Of a stretch of DNA of 64,000 bases, positions 1-7,579 are shown piece after piece. Below the pieces are notes generated by a model that had not been told where the DNA came from, searched no databases, and saw only the letters and a list, made by a program, of their open reading frames with translations. This DNA comes from Comamonadaceae bacterium (lineage in GTDB: Bacteria > Pseudomonadota > Gammaproteobacteria > Burkholderiales > Burkholderiaceae_C): NCBI GenBank assembly GCA_027486755.1, contig JAIXOM010000033.1:1-64000 (forward strand). The letters are read 5' to 3'. Position 1 is the first letter of the stretch, and the number at the start of each line of letters is the position of its first letter. The position numbers were made by a program, and so were the translations under genes.

Positions 1-735
1 CAGATCGGCGATCGTGAAGCCGGCTACCGCCTCGGTGAAGGTGAAGGTGACGGTAGCCGTGTCGCCGACGCGCAGCGCGGTGTCGCTGATCGTGATGCTT
101 GAAGCCAGCGTGGGCCGCAACGTGTCGATCGCGTAGTTGCCAGAGTCCGTGGTGCCGCTACCGGCGTTGCCGGCAGCATCGGTCACGCCGGTGTTGTCCA
201 ACGTAATCACGTTGCTCGCGGCGGTGATGCCGTTGGTGGGGGTGAAGGTGGCCGTCCAAGTGGTGCCGCCATTGCTGGAGCTGACGCTGCCCAGGGTGCC
301 GTTGGCAATGGTGAGGTCGGCGTTGGTAAAACCGGTCACCGCCTCGCTGAAGGTGAAGGTGGCGATGGCGGTTTCGCCGACGCGCAGCGCGGTGTCATTC
401 AGCGAGATCGTGGCCGTGGGCCGCTGGGTGTCGATGGTGAAGTTGTTGGAGTTGGTGGACCCGGTGCCGGCGTTCGATGTGGCCACGCTGGTCACGCCGG
501 TCATGTCCACGCTGATGGCATTGGACGTATCGGTGACGCCGCCGGAGGGCGTGAAGGTGGCGGTCCAGGTGATGCCGCCATCGCTGGTGCTGACGCTGCT
601 GAGCGTGCCGTTGGGGATGGTCAGGTCGGCGTTGGTGAACCCGGTCACTGCCTCGCTGAACGTGAAGGTCACCGCGGAGGTTTCGCCCACGCTCAGTGCG
701 GTGTCGGCTACGGTTGCGGCGATGGTTAACGGGAC
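1..735 (-). repeat. Tandem Ig-like repeats inside the adhesin gene
   Basis: The block TALxVGExxxVTFTFxEAV recurs, with its coding anchors near bases 701, 392 and 80. The spacings are 309 and 312 bases, that is 103 and 104 codons. Two full copies and the start of a third lie in the window, and the array probably continues to the left. Each copy also carries the motif GFTNADLTI (GFTIADL in the third). This resembles the bacterial Ig-like fold found in long adhesin stalks. Confidence 0.9.
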
Positions 736-2526
736 GTAGTTGGTGATGGTGGTGCCGCCGGCTGTCGTCAAAATCGTCGAAGTGGCCGATGCTGCTGCTC
801 CGCTGGGAGTGCCACCACCAGCACTACCCGCACCAGCAGCATTACCCGTAGCTAGGGATGAGTTGGTGCTAGCGTCTAGCCGGACAGTGCCCCCGGCATT
901 CCATATTCCGCCGACACCTGCGCCAGCAGCGCCACCGCTGCCAAAGGAGGAACCACCACCGCCACCGCCACCGGCACCAATGTTGTTGGTGATGCTGCTG
1001 GAGGTAATGGTGAGCGTGCCCTCGTTGTAAATACCGCCCGCGGCATTGCCGCCGCGACCACCGGCAAAGTCGTACCCAGCGCCGCCGCCACCACCACCAA
1101 TGGAGAAGGTACCGTTATTGGCGGCCCCGCCACTGCCTCCGCTTGAGTACCCGCCATAGAAACCGCCCGCGCCACCCGTAAGGCTACCACCTTGGCCGCC
1201 CACCGAGGTCACGAATCCACCCCCTGCTCCTCCGGTACCTGGGATGCCGTCGGAGCCTGGCCTACCGTAGCCTGTGCCGCCACTTCCGCCGGAGCTGGAG
1301 CCAAAGCCTCCGCCGCCACCGCCACCGCCACTAGAAGGACCGCCGCCACCGCCGCCGCCACCGCCGCCTGCCGCCTTGCCCCCGGTGATGGAGCTCCCCG
1401 AGATGGTCAATGTGCCAGTGTTGCGAATATTGGCGCCCAAGGCATCACCCCCGACCGTTCCAGCAAGAAAGGTAGGGGAACTTCCGCCGTTTCCTGTGAG
1501 AAAGCCGTTGCTGATAGTGAGGTTGCTGATGACAACTGCTGAGCCCGTGTTTGTGGTGGACACATCCAGCACGCGCGCTAGGTTGTTGCCACTGAGCGTG
1601 AAACCACCACCGACAATGTTGAGGGTACGGCCGTCGGTGACGTTGATCACGATCGCATCTACCGCCGACGCAAACGTGATGTTTCCGGTCAGAGTGATCA
1701 CATCATCGACGCCGTCTCCTATGCCGGTGGCTATGGCCGACTTAAGCTGGGCCACTGTGTTCACGCTGGTGGTGTGCAACAGGTGGTCATAACTGGCCAG
1801 TTCTGGGGTGTTCAGGGCGCTGGACATTTCAACATTGCCGCTGCTGATTTCTAGGTCCCAATCGCCTTCACGAGTTGCGCCACCGGTGGCGTCAGCAGAT
1901 GCTGCAATATCGGCCCCAGTGGCCGCAGCCAAGGCCGTCAGGAATGTTTGGCCCGCGCTTCCAGCGCCTACGTCGCAACCGTAAAGCAAGATGTCACCGT
2001 CTGCTGCCAATGCATCGCCAATCGTCCTGAGCTGATCAGCATAGGCTGCCAAGTTGCCGCCAAACAAGGGGCTGTTACCCAGAAGCAGAAGGCCTTGGCT
2101 GCCATGGGAAACGATGCTCAAGGAGGCCACATTGCGCATGCCCTGGAGGGCATCAGCGATTTGCGCCACACCGTCGCGCTGCAGATCGAGCACGACCACC
2201 CGCACGCCCTGCTCGGCTGCTCCAACCACGCTGGCCAGGTCGGGGACGCGTCCATCGACCACCAGCACGCGTTGACCTGCGGTGAGGCTTGGCTGCGCTG
2301 CTGCTGCAGCAAGCGCAGGCTGCGCTTCCTGCGCTTTGGCAAGCTCAGCCTGCGGCAAAGTGGCCAATGGGGCTAGCGATGCTAACGGGGCCAAAGGACT
2401 AGGCTGCTCGGCCGGTCGCTCCAGGGTTGTGTGGGCATCTGCAGCCGCAGCCCCATCAAACATGAAGCGTTGCTCCATCGCCATGGGGCGCACGGAGGGG
2501 CGTAGAAAGTAGCCTGTCTTTTTCAT
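1..2526 (-). CDS. Giant exported adhesin-like protein (DUF4347, Gly-rich, Ig-like repeats), C-terminus outside window
   Basis: The reading frame stays open for 842 codons from the ATG at 2526 to the left edge without a stop, so only the N-terminal part is visible. Residues 17-26 read MEQRFMFDGA, close to the LEPRxxFDGA signature seen at the start of many large exported repeat proteins. Residues ~80-250 match a DUF4347 domain (VLVVDGRVPDLASVV, then LSIVSHGSQGLLLLG and ILLYGCDVGAG). Residues ~255-380 and flanks of the next segment carry beta-helix-like strands such as GTLTISGSSIT. Residues ~383-580 are extremely glycine rich. From ~598 onward come Ig-like repeats of 103-104 residues. Family knowledge suggests a surface or secreted adhesin exported by a TolC/HlyD system. 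It lies 63 bases downstream of a sulfotransferase gene, in the same orientation. A convincing Shine-Dalgarno is not visible. Confidence 0.85.
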   Translation of the reverse strand, partial: MKKTGYFLRPSVRPMAMEQRFMFDGAAAADAHTTLERPAEQPSPLAPLASLAPLATLPQAELAKAQEAQPALAAAAAQPSLTAGQRVLVVDGRVPDLASVVGAAEQGVRVVVLDLQRDGVAQIADALQGMRNVASLSIVSHGSQGLLLLGNSPLFGGNLAAYADQLRTIGDALAADGDILLYGCDVGAGSAGQTFLTALAAATGADIAASADATGGATREGDWDLEISSGNVEMSSALNTPELASYDHLLHTTSVNTVAQLKSAIATGIGDGVDDVITLTGNITFASAVDAIVINVTDGRTLNIVGGGFTLSGNNLARVLDVSTTNTGSAVVISNLTISNGFLTGNGGSSPTFLAGTVGGDALGANIRNTGTLTISGSSITGGKAAGGGGGGGGGGPSSGGGGGGGGFGSSSGGSGGTGYGRPGSDGIPGTGGAGGGFVTSVGGQGGSLTGGAGGFYGGYSSGGSGGAANNGTFSIGGGGGGAGYDFAGGRGGNAAGGIYNEGTLTITSSSITNNIGAGGGGGGGSSFGSGGAAGAGVGGIWNAGGTVRLDASTNSSLATGNAAGAGSAGGGTPSGAAASATSTILTTAGGTTITNYVPLTIAATVADTALSVGETSAVTFTFSEAVTGFTNADLTIPNGTLSSVSTSDGGITWTATFTPSGGVTDTSNAISVDMTGVTSVATSNAGTGSTNSNNFTIDTQRPTATISLNDTALRVGETAIATFTFSEAVTGFTNADLTIANGTLGSVSSSNGGTTWTATFTPTNGITAASNVITLDNTGVTDAAGNAGSGTTDSGNYAIDTLRPTLASSITISDTALRVGDTATVTFTFTEAVAGFTIADL

Positions 2527-2589
2527 GGGGGGCTCGTTAGGCAGTAGGTCAGGAGCGTTGGGGCAAGGGCAGGCAGCAAGCGCAAGGCG

Positions 2590-3438
2590 TCACGCCTTGG
2601 CGCCGGACTTGGCCTTCAAGGTAATCACATTGGCTGCGCTGTTTTCCAGCGCAGTCCAGAAGTTCAAGGTGTCGCAGCGGGCGAAAACGTCGGGCGGCAG
2701 CACGGTGCGCCGCCGCTGCAGCTCGACCTTGGGCCGCACCTGGTGCAGGCCCTTGAGTCCCAGCTCGGCGTCGAATTCAGGCGCATCAAACTGGACATGC
2801 TCGAAGTCGTGGTCAAACCGGGGCTCGCCGATGAACTGATAGACCAGTTCCACCACCTTGGCGGGCGCTTGGCTGAGCAGCTCGTAATCGATCAGCAGCA
2901 GGCGCTTGGCATGCTCGCCATAGCAGGCCTCCTTGAGCGCCGACCATGAAAAACCCACCAGGCGATTGCGCTGCAGCAGGGTTTCGACCCGGCTTTCGAC
3001 CGTGGCGCGTTCGTTCCAGTCGTTGAACAGCCGGGTGTTTTCATAGGGATTGGCGCGGTAGCGGCGCTCTAGGCTGTCGACGATCCAGGCCACGTTGCGC
3101 ACACAGGCGATCACCTTGGCCGATGGGAACAGGTCCAGCAGCAATGGCATGCTGGCACACCACAGTCGGTTGGTATCAAAAACGACCTCTTTGTCGGTCT
3201 GCTCGGCGTAGTAGGACGAGAACACGCCGCGCAGCAGGTTATGTTTTTGCGTTGGGGTGAACACAGGCGCGAATTCGCTGCCGACGCTGAACTGCCCGAC
3301 CATATTGCTCACCAGAGCGCCGACCGGGCTGGTCATGTTGGCGTGAAAGCGGGGGTTCTGCTTGAGGATGGCCGACAGCAAGGTCGAGCCTGAGCGGGGC
3401 AGGCCCGATATGAAGTGAAAGGTCTTGTCGGTGCTCAC
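2590..3438 (-). CDS. PAPS-dependent sulfotransferase
   Basis: This 282-residue protein has the 5'-phosphosulfate-binding loop GLPRSGSTLL at residues 12-21, the hallmark of the Sulfotransfer_3 type. A downstream segment (LFPSAKVIACVRNVAWIVDSLERRYR) fits the 3'-phosphate-binding region with its conserved Arg. It would transfer sulfate from PAPS to an acceptor. The acceptor cannot be read from sequence. Its start overlaps the APS kinase stop by 4 bases (ATGA type), so the two are translationally coupled. It is followed after 63 bases by the giant adhesin. A role in sulfating the adhesin or its glycan is inferred from position only. Confidence 0.9.
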   Translation of the reverse strand: MSTDKTFHFISGLPRSGSTLLSAILKQNPRFHANMTSPVGALVSNMVGQFSVGSEFAPVFTPTQKHNLLRGVFSSYYAEQTDKEVVFDTNRLWCASMPLLLDLFPSAKVIACVRNVAWIVDSLERRYRANPYENTRLFNDWNERATVESRVETLLQRNRLVGFSWSALKEACYGEHAKRLLLIDYELLSQAPAKVVELVYQFIGEPRFDHDFEHVQFDAPEFDAELGLKGLHQVRPKVELQRRRTVLPPDVFARCDTLNFWTALENSAANVITLKAKSGAKA

Positions 3439-3965
3439 GGCAGGCTTTCAAAAAGGCGCGACTGCAGCAGGTCGACCATGTCAGCGCTGCTCATGGCGGC
3501 GCTGTTGAAGGTGAATTCAGCGGCCGTGGGCGGCTCGTAAGGGGCGTCCCAGCCGGTCAGGCCGGAGAGTTCGCCGCGCTTGGCCTTGGCGTACAGGCCT
3601 TTGGGGTCGCGGCGCATGCACTCCTCCACCGGGGTGCTCAGATGGACTTCGCTGAAGTGACGGGGCGCAAACAACTGGCGCACCTGGGCCCGGTCGGCGC
3701 TGAAGGGGCTGACGAAGGCGCCCACTACGCTCAGGCCGGCGCCATGCAGCAGGCGAGCCACCTCGCCGGCGCGGCGCAGGTTTTCCTTGCGGCTGGCGGC
3801 ATCAAAGCCGAGGTCGCTGCACAGGCCCTTGCGCAGCTCATCGCCATCGAGGCAGATGGCTTGCAGGCCTTGCGCCTGGAGCTGTGCCACCAATGCACGT
3901 GCCAGCGTGGTCTTGCCCGAGGCCGGCAAGCCGGTGAGCCAGAACACATGCGGCTCAGCGCGCAT
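3435..3965 (-). CDS. cysC: Adenylylsulfate (APS) kinase
   Basis: The 176-residue protein carries Walker A GLPASGKTT (residues 12-20), LDGDELRKGL, RRAGEVARLL and the C-terminal DPKGLYAKAKRGELSGLTG. These are the canonical order and residues of CysC, which phosphorylates APS to PAPS. It is a stand-alone kinase with no ATP sulfurylase domain and no cysN/cysD beside it. It overlaps the HlyD gene upstream by 11 bases and the sulfotransferase downstream by 4. That placement implies dedicated PAPS supply to the sulfotransferase rather than general sulfate assimilation. Confidence 0.93.
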   Translation of the reverse strand: MRAEPHVFWLTGLPASGKTTLARALVAQLQAQGLQAICLDGDELRKGLCSDLGFDAASRKENLRRAGEVARLLHGAGLSVVGAFVSPFSADRAQVRQLFAPRHFSEVHLSTPVEECMRRDPKGLYAKAKRGELSGLTGWDAPYEPPTAAEFTFNSAAMSSADMVDLLQSRLFESLP

Positions 3966-4785
3966 TCGGTGCGTCCCGCCTATCGGCCGCCGTCGTTGCC
4001 AACATGATGCGGCCGCTCATGCCAGCCATGAGCTCGGCCGGGCGGCCTTCAATGACCGCAGTGACTTTGATGGACTGGCTCACCGGATCGACCCGGGCGC
4101 CAAGGCGAGACACTTGCGCCCCATAGGTTTTGCCCGTTTCATCCACCCGCACCCGCACCGCTCCTTTGCTGCGCAGGGGGCCGAGCCAGCTCGATGGGGC
4201 GATGAACTCAAGTTCGAGCACGCTGTCGTCGATGATTTCCAGCAGGGTCTGGCCGGCTTGCACAAACTGCTCTTCGCGCACTTTTTGCTCGGCCACCCGG
4301 CCGTCAAAAGGCGCTTGCACCTTGCATTTGCTGACCACGGTCTGCGCAGCCGCAGCTTCGGCCTGGGCTTTGAGCGCCTCGGCCTCCGAGACCTGCAGCT
4401 CCACCGTGCCTATGGCCGCGTGCTTGATCAATTCCTGGTTGGACTCGAGCGTGATGCGGGTGATGGTGACCGCCGCCTTGGCCTTGTCGAGCTGGCTTTG
4501 CTGCATGGCGCAGTCAAAGGCCACCAGGGTCTGCCCGGCTTTGAAGGCCGCGCCCTCTTGCGGATCGATCCGCAGCACCTTGGCCGGAATTTCCGCCGCC
4601 AGCGTGGTGAAGCGGCGCGGGCTGAGCTGGCCACGCACTTCGCGGGCCTGGATGGCACTGCCCACCCCGGGCAGGGGCGGTGGCGCGCTGGTTTGCGCCA
4701 GGGCAGCCGCACTGAGCATGGCGCAAGCCGCGCCCAGCACCGCAGCGATGGGCCAGCCAGTCAGCGCTGCGAGGCGGCTCACCAT
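3955..4785 (-). CDS. HlyD/MFP-family periplasmic adaptor
   Basis: The 276-residue protein has an N-terminal hydrophobic signal or anchor (residues ~10-30, ending in ALAQ). A split lipoyl-like barrel follows: IPAKVLRIDPQEGAAFKAGQ, and later VQAPFDGRV with EEQFVQAGQ. Between the halves lies a short alpha-hairpin (QSQLDKAKAAVT to AAAAQTVVSK). The C-terminal beta domain ends in GMSGRIML. It would bridge an inner-membrane transporter to the TolC-like protein encoded just upstream (7-base overlap). It is shorter than HlyD (~480 residues) because the hairpin is short. No inner-membrane ABC or RND partner is visible in the window. Confidence 0.88.
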   Translation of the reverse strand: MVSRLAALTGWPIAAVLGAACAMLSAAALAQTSAPPPLPGVGSAIQAREVRGQLSPRRFTTLAAEIPAKVLRIDPQEGAAFKAGQTLVAFDCAMQQSQLDKAKAAVTITRITLESNQELIKHAAIGTVELQVSEAEALKAQAEAAAAQTVVSKCKVQAPFDGRVAEQKVREEQFVQAGQTLLEIIDDSVLELEFIAPSSWLGPLRSKGAVRVRVDETGKTYGAQVSRLGARVDPVSQSIKVTAVIEGRPAELMAGMSGRIMLATTAADRRDAPNAR

Positions 4786-6302
4786 GACAGGCCTGCGGGT
4801 AGTTTCGGCAGCTCTGCAGCCTCCCAGGCCTTCAGGCTCACGCCCACAGACTTGACCACCTCGGCCAGGGGCATTTGCTCGCTGAGCGCCACTGCCGGTT
4901 CCAGACCCAAGGTGGCCTGCAGGCGCGAGGCGGCGGCCTGCGCATTGGAAAGCGCCTGATAGCGGCGCAGGCTCGACAAGATGGCGGCGGTGCGCTGGGC
5001 CACGCTTTCGAGCTTGGACAGGCGCTGCGCGTTGGCCTGGGCCGTCACCACGTCGGCCATGGCGCTGTCGACCTTAGCAATCTGGTCGGTGCGCGCGTAC
5101 TGCTTGGCCGCGTTGGCGTAGTTCAGGCGCGCAATATGCACCTGCGAGATCACCGCCATTTGGGTGGCCGCACGCCTCTGCTCGGCCACCGAAATGCCCA
5201 GCTCGGCCATGCGCCTTTGCACCGGTGCGTTGAGCACGCCCAGCAGGTTGAAGGAGATCTGCGCGCCCACTTCATTCCATTGCTGGTTGACGATGTAGGG
5301 GTCGTCGGTCTGCTTGGCGCCATAGCTGAAGGACAGGCCCGGGAACATCTTGAGGATGGTGCGCCTGGCTTCGTCGCGGGCGATGCGCGCGTTGTACACG
5401 CTCTCGCGCATATCGGGGTTGTTGACGATGGCCTGCAGCTCCATGTCCGAGGGGTTGACGTCGAGCCAGCGGGTGGTCACCGGTTGCTGAGGCTCCTGCA
5501 CGGTAAAGGTGCTAGCAGCAGGCAGCGCGGCCAGCGTCGAGAGCTCGACCCGCGCAAACGAGAGCTCCTGCTCGATGGACTCGAGCATGCGCAGGTTCTC
5601 CAGCAGCTGGCGCTGAAAGCGCAGCGGCTCCAGCGGCGAGCGCAGCGCCGACGATTGCGCCGCCTGTGAAGCCGTCAGCGCGGCCTGCGCTTCGGCCATG
5701 GTCTCACGCAAGGTCTGGCCGAGTTTTTCGGCGGCCACCACGCGCCAGTAGGCGGTGCGCACGTCTTGCACCAGGTTGTGCAAGGCCTTGCGACGGCGCT
5801 CGCCCGCAATCATCACCCGGTCCCCGCTTTGCTTGGCGGCGTAATAGCTTTGCCCAAAGTCCAGCAGGCTCCAGGTCAGGCTCAAATCGCTCGAGGTGGC
5901 GGTGCGCGAGCTCGAAATGGTCGAGCCGGGGGTGATCGGCGAATTCGGGCCGGCGCGCAGGTTGGTGAGCAGGTCACTGTCGCGCGAGCGGTAGCCGGCC
6001 GAGGCCACCCATTTGGGCAGGCTGTCAAAGTTGGCCATGTCCAGGGCACCATAAGCCATGGCCTCTTCCATGAGGCGCACCTGGCGATCGGCGTTGTACT
6101 TGATGGCCCGGGCAATGGCCTCTTCCAGGGTCAAAACACCACTAAGGGGCTCGATCTCCTTGCTGCGCTGATCCTTGAGCGTCTTGGCCTGGTCGGCCAC
6201 ATCATTGGCCCGCAAGGCCTCGGGTTTGAAGCTGGCACAACCGGCGAGCGTAACAACAGCCAGAGCGCAGGCCAGGAGCTTGGTGGGGTGATGAAGGGTC
6301 AT
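4779..6302 (-). CDS. TolC-family outer-membrane lipoprotein
   Basis: Starting at the ATG at 6302 gives 507 residues beginning with a lipoprotein signal (LLACALAVVTLAGC), so the mature protein would be acylated at that Cys. An in-frame GTG at 6326 adds eight residues and is less likely. The rest is a long alpha-helical outer-membrane efflux protein with two repeated halves: LTLEEAIARAIKYNADRQ near the start, and MELQAIVNNPDMRESVYNARIARDEARR in the second half. It is the first gene of the minus-strand operon that runs through hlyD-like, cysC and sulfotransferase into the adhesin. It would form the outer-membrane exit duct. Confidence 0.88.
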   Translation of the reverse strand: MTLHHPTKLLACALAVVTLAGCASFKPEALRANDVADQAKTLKDQRSKEIEPLSGVLTLEEAIARAIKYNADRQVRLMEEAMAYGALDMANFDSLPKWVASAGYRSRDSDLLTNLRAGPNSPITPGSTISSSRTATSSDLSLTWSLLDFGQSYYAAKQSGDRVMIAGERRRKALHNLVQDVRTAYWRVVAAEKLGQTLRETMAEAQAALTASQAAQSSALRSPLEPLRFQRQLLENLRMLESIEQELSFARVELSTLAALPAASTFTVQEPQQPVTTRWLDVNPSDMELQAIVNNPDMRESVYNARIARDEARRTILKMFPGLSFSYGAKQTDDPYIVNQQWNEVGAQISFNLLGVLNAPVQRRMAELGISVAEQRRAATQMAVISQVHIARLNYANAAKQYARTDQIAKVDSAMADVVTAQANAQRLSKLESVAQRTAAILSSLRRYQALSNAQAAASRLQATLGLEPAVALSEQMPLAEVVKSVGVSLKAWEAAELPKLPAGLSW

Positions 6303-6655
6303 GAGCGGCTTTGCTAGAGGGGTCACCTTGACCGCAGGGCGAGCATGCCGTCATAGGGGAAGATTTAACAAGTTTTAACAACGAACGATATTAAATCAAG
6401 GGATGAGCTTTCGGGCTAAAAATTTGCCGTCACGGGCGAAAAATCCAGTTTCCAAAATAGGAAATTAAAGGGGTCCGCTGTTTATGACCAAACGGTTACA
6501 AAGCAAGGGGTGGCAGGCCAGGAAGAAGGCATGCCTGCGACGGGGGTAGCGCTAAGTTTTCGGTGCCGCAAGGGGCCTGTTGGCGCCCGCTAAGAGCATC
6601 TAAAGCCTGGCTGGCCTGGGGTCTTGAAGCTCGGGAGCTGAGGTTCAGGGCGAGG
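6303..6655. other. Gene-free, AT-rich leader/promoter region of the export-sulfation operon
   Basis: No convincing gene is seen here. The stretch 6355-6475 is markedly AT-richer than its surroundings and precedes the operon on the minus strand. It holds a tandem 10-mer (gatttaacaa at 6362-6371, gttttaacaa at 6372-6381), one helical turn apart. It also has a short inverted repeat, tttcc/ggaaa, at 6449-6464. A possible minus-strand promoter (TTGATT, 16 bases, TAAAAC) overlaps the tandem repeat. The remainder up to 6655 shows nothing recognisable. Confidence 0.45.
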
Positions 6656-7165
6656 TCAAGGCAAGAGACGCTGCAGGTGCTTGGGCTGGGCGCCGTGCAC
6701 CGACTGCAGCGCGACCGCGCCGTCCAGAGTGAGCAGGCAAGCCTGGTGATGCACCGCCAGGGCCAGCAGGTAGGCGTCGGTCAGCTGGCGGGGCCCCAGC
6801 AGATGTTTGGGATTGAGGACATCGCCCTGCACCAGGCTCAGCCCGTCGGGCCAGAAATGGTGCTGCGCGCTTGCGCACAAGGCCTGTAACTGCGCCAGCA
6901 CCTGCGCCACCGGCCGCGCGCCCGGATAAGCCGGCGTACTCATGATGCGCAGGGCCCCGTTTTGCGTGAGCGGGCAACTGGCCCATCCCTCAGCCGCGTG
7001 GGCGAGGAACCAACGCGCAGCAATGTCATGGTGCTCATGGCGGCCATCGCACAGAGCGATCAGCACGTTCACGTCCAGCAGGTAGACGCGTGGGGCAGTT
7101 GCCGGACTCAGGCGGTAGGCCGGCGAGGCTTCACGGACCTGCGGCGCCGCGCGCTGGGGCTTCAT
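6656..7165 (-). CDS. vapC: PIN-domain ribonuclease toxin (VapC type)
   Basis: The 169-residue protein has the PIN core VYLLDVNVLIALCD (first acidic residue Asp31), a central ARWFLAHA helix and C-terminal LTDAYLLALAVHH plus LLTLDGAV. These supply the expected acidic metal-binding cluster. It would act as an RNA endonuclease inhibited by the antitoxin encoded immediately upstream. Its ATG overlaps the antitoxin stop by 4 bases. The first ~25 residues are a non-conserved extension, so the true start might lie slightly downstream. Confidence 0.85.
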   Translation of the reverse strand: MKPQRAAPQVREASPAYRLSPATAPRVYLLDVNVLIALCDGRHEHHDIAARWFLAHAAEGWASCPLTQNGALRIMSTPAYPGARPVAQVLAQLQALCASAQHHFWPDGLSLVQGDVLNPKHLLGPRQLTDAYLLALAVHHQACLLTLDGAVALQSVHGAQPKHLQRLLP

Positions 7166-7428
7166 ACACCCTCAGCTTCGCGCAGGGCCTCGATCTGCGC
7201 CTGCGTCACCACCGGCACATTCGGCGCACGGTAGGGGACCAGGCCCAGGGCCGCCAGCTGCGCATCGAGCGCGCCAGCCGCCAGCCCCGCAGCCTGGCCA
7301 TCGGCTGGAACATGCAAGCCGCGCCTGGCCACCTCAGACAGGACCTCTCCCGCGCTGCGCCCCTGGCGAAGCGCAAGACTCTTGACGGCGTAAAGCACAT
7401 CGTCGTCAATGCTCAAGGTGGTGCGCAT
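7162..7428 (-). CDS. vapB: Ribbon-helix-helix antitoxin (VapB type)
   Basis: The start at 7428 gives 88 residues beginning MRTTLSIDDDVLYAVKSLA, a typical N-terminal ribbon-helix-helix DNA-binding segment. It then reads GRSAGEVLSEVARRGL, with a C-terminal tail that would wrap the toxin. A GAGGG Shine-Dalgarno lies 6-7 bases upstream of this ATG. A longer open frame to 7713 would run into the RNase P RNA gene and is rejected. The gene overlaps vapC by 4 bases and probably represses its own promoter. Confidence 0.85.
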   Translation of the reverse strand: MRTTLSIDDDVLYAVKSLALRQGRSAGEVLSEVARRGLHVPADGQAAGLAAGALDAQLAALGLVPYRAPNVPVVTQAQIEALREAEGV

Positions 7429-7468
7429 GAGAAAACCCTCCAGTCGTTGATGCGTGATGCGTGATGCA

Positions 7469-7497
7469 ATATTAGTTATAAATATTTCTCGCGTCAA
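7469..7497 (-). promoter_or_regulatory. Sigma-70 promoter of vapBC
   Basis: On the minus strand a -35 TTGACG (7492-7497) is separated by exactly 17 bases from a -10 TAATAT (7469-7474). It lies 41 bases before the vapB start. Between the promoter and the gene lie three heptad-spaced copies of a TGATGCG-like unit (7445-7469), plausible operator half-sites for the antitoxin. Confidence 0.7.
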
Positions 7498-7579
7498 GCC
7501 AATGGCTGGGCTGATCCATGGTCGTGATTGGGGCGACTTGGCCTGCGCAGAGGCTGGCGGCCCGATGGGTCGGCGAATA

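Noticed and set aside
137..1792. Several plus-strand open frames rich in Val, Pro and Ala
   Set aside because: They lie antisense to the continuous 842-codon adhesin frame on the minus strand, which shows recognised domains and a 103-104-residue repeat. The plus-strand composition is just the complement of Gly/Thr-rich coding.
6327..6560. Possible cyclic-di-GMP riboswitch ahead of the adhesin operon
   Set aside because: A GACGGCAAA-like string made me look, but the conserved GEMM core and tetraloop receptor are not present.
7441..7470. CRISPR-like short repeats
   Set aside because: The heptads are contiguous with no spacers, and the same is true of the hexamer array at 8492-8541. No cas genes are present.
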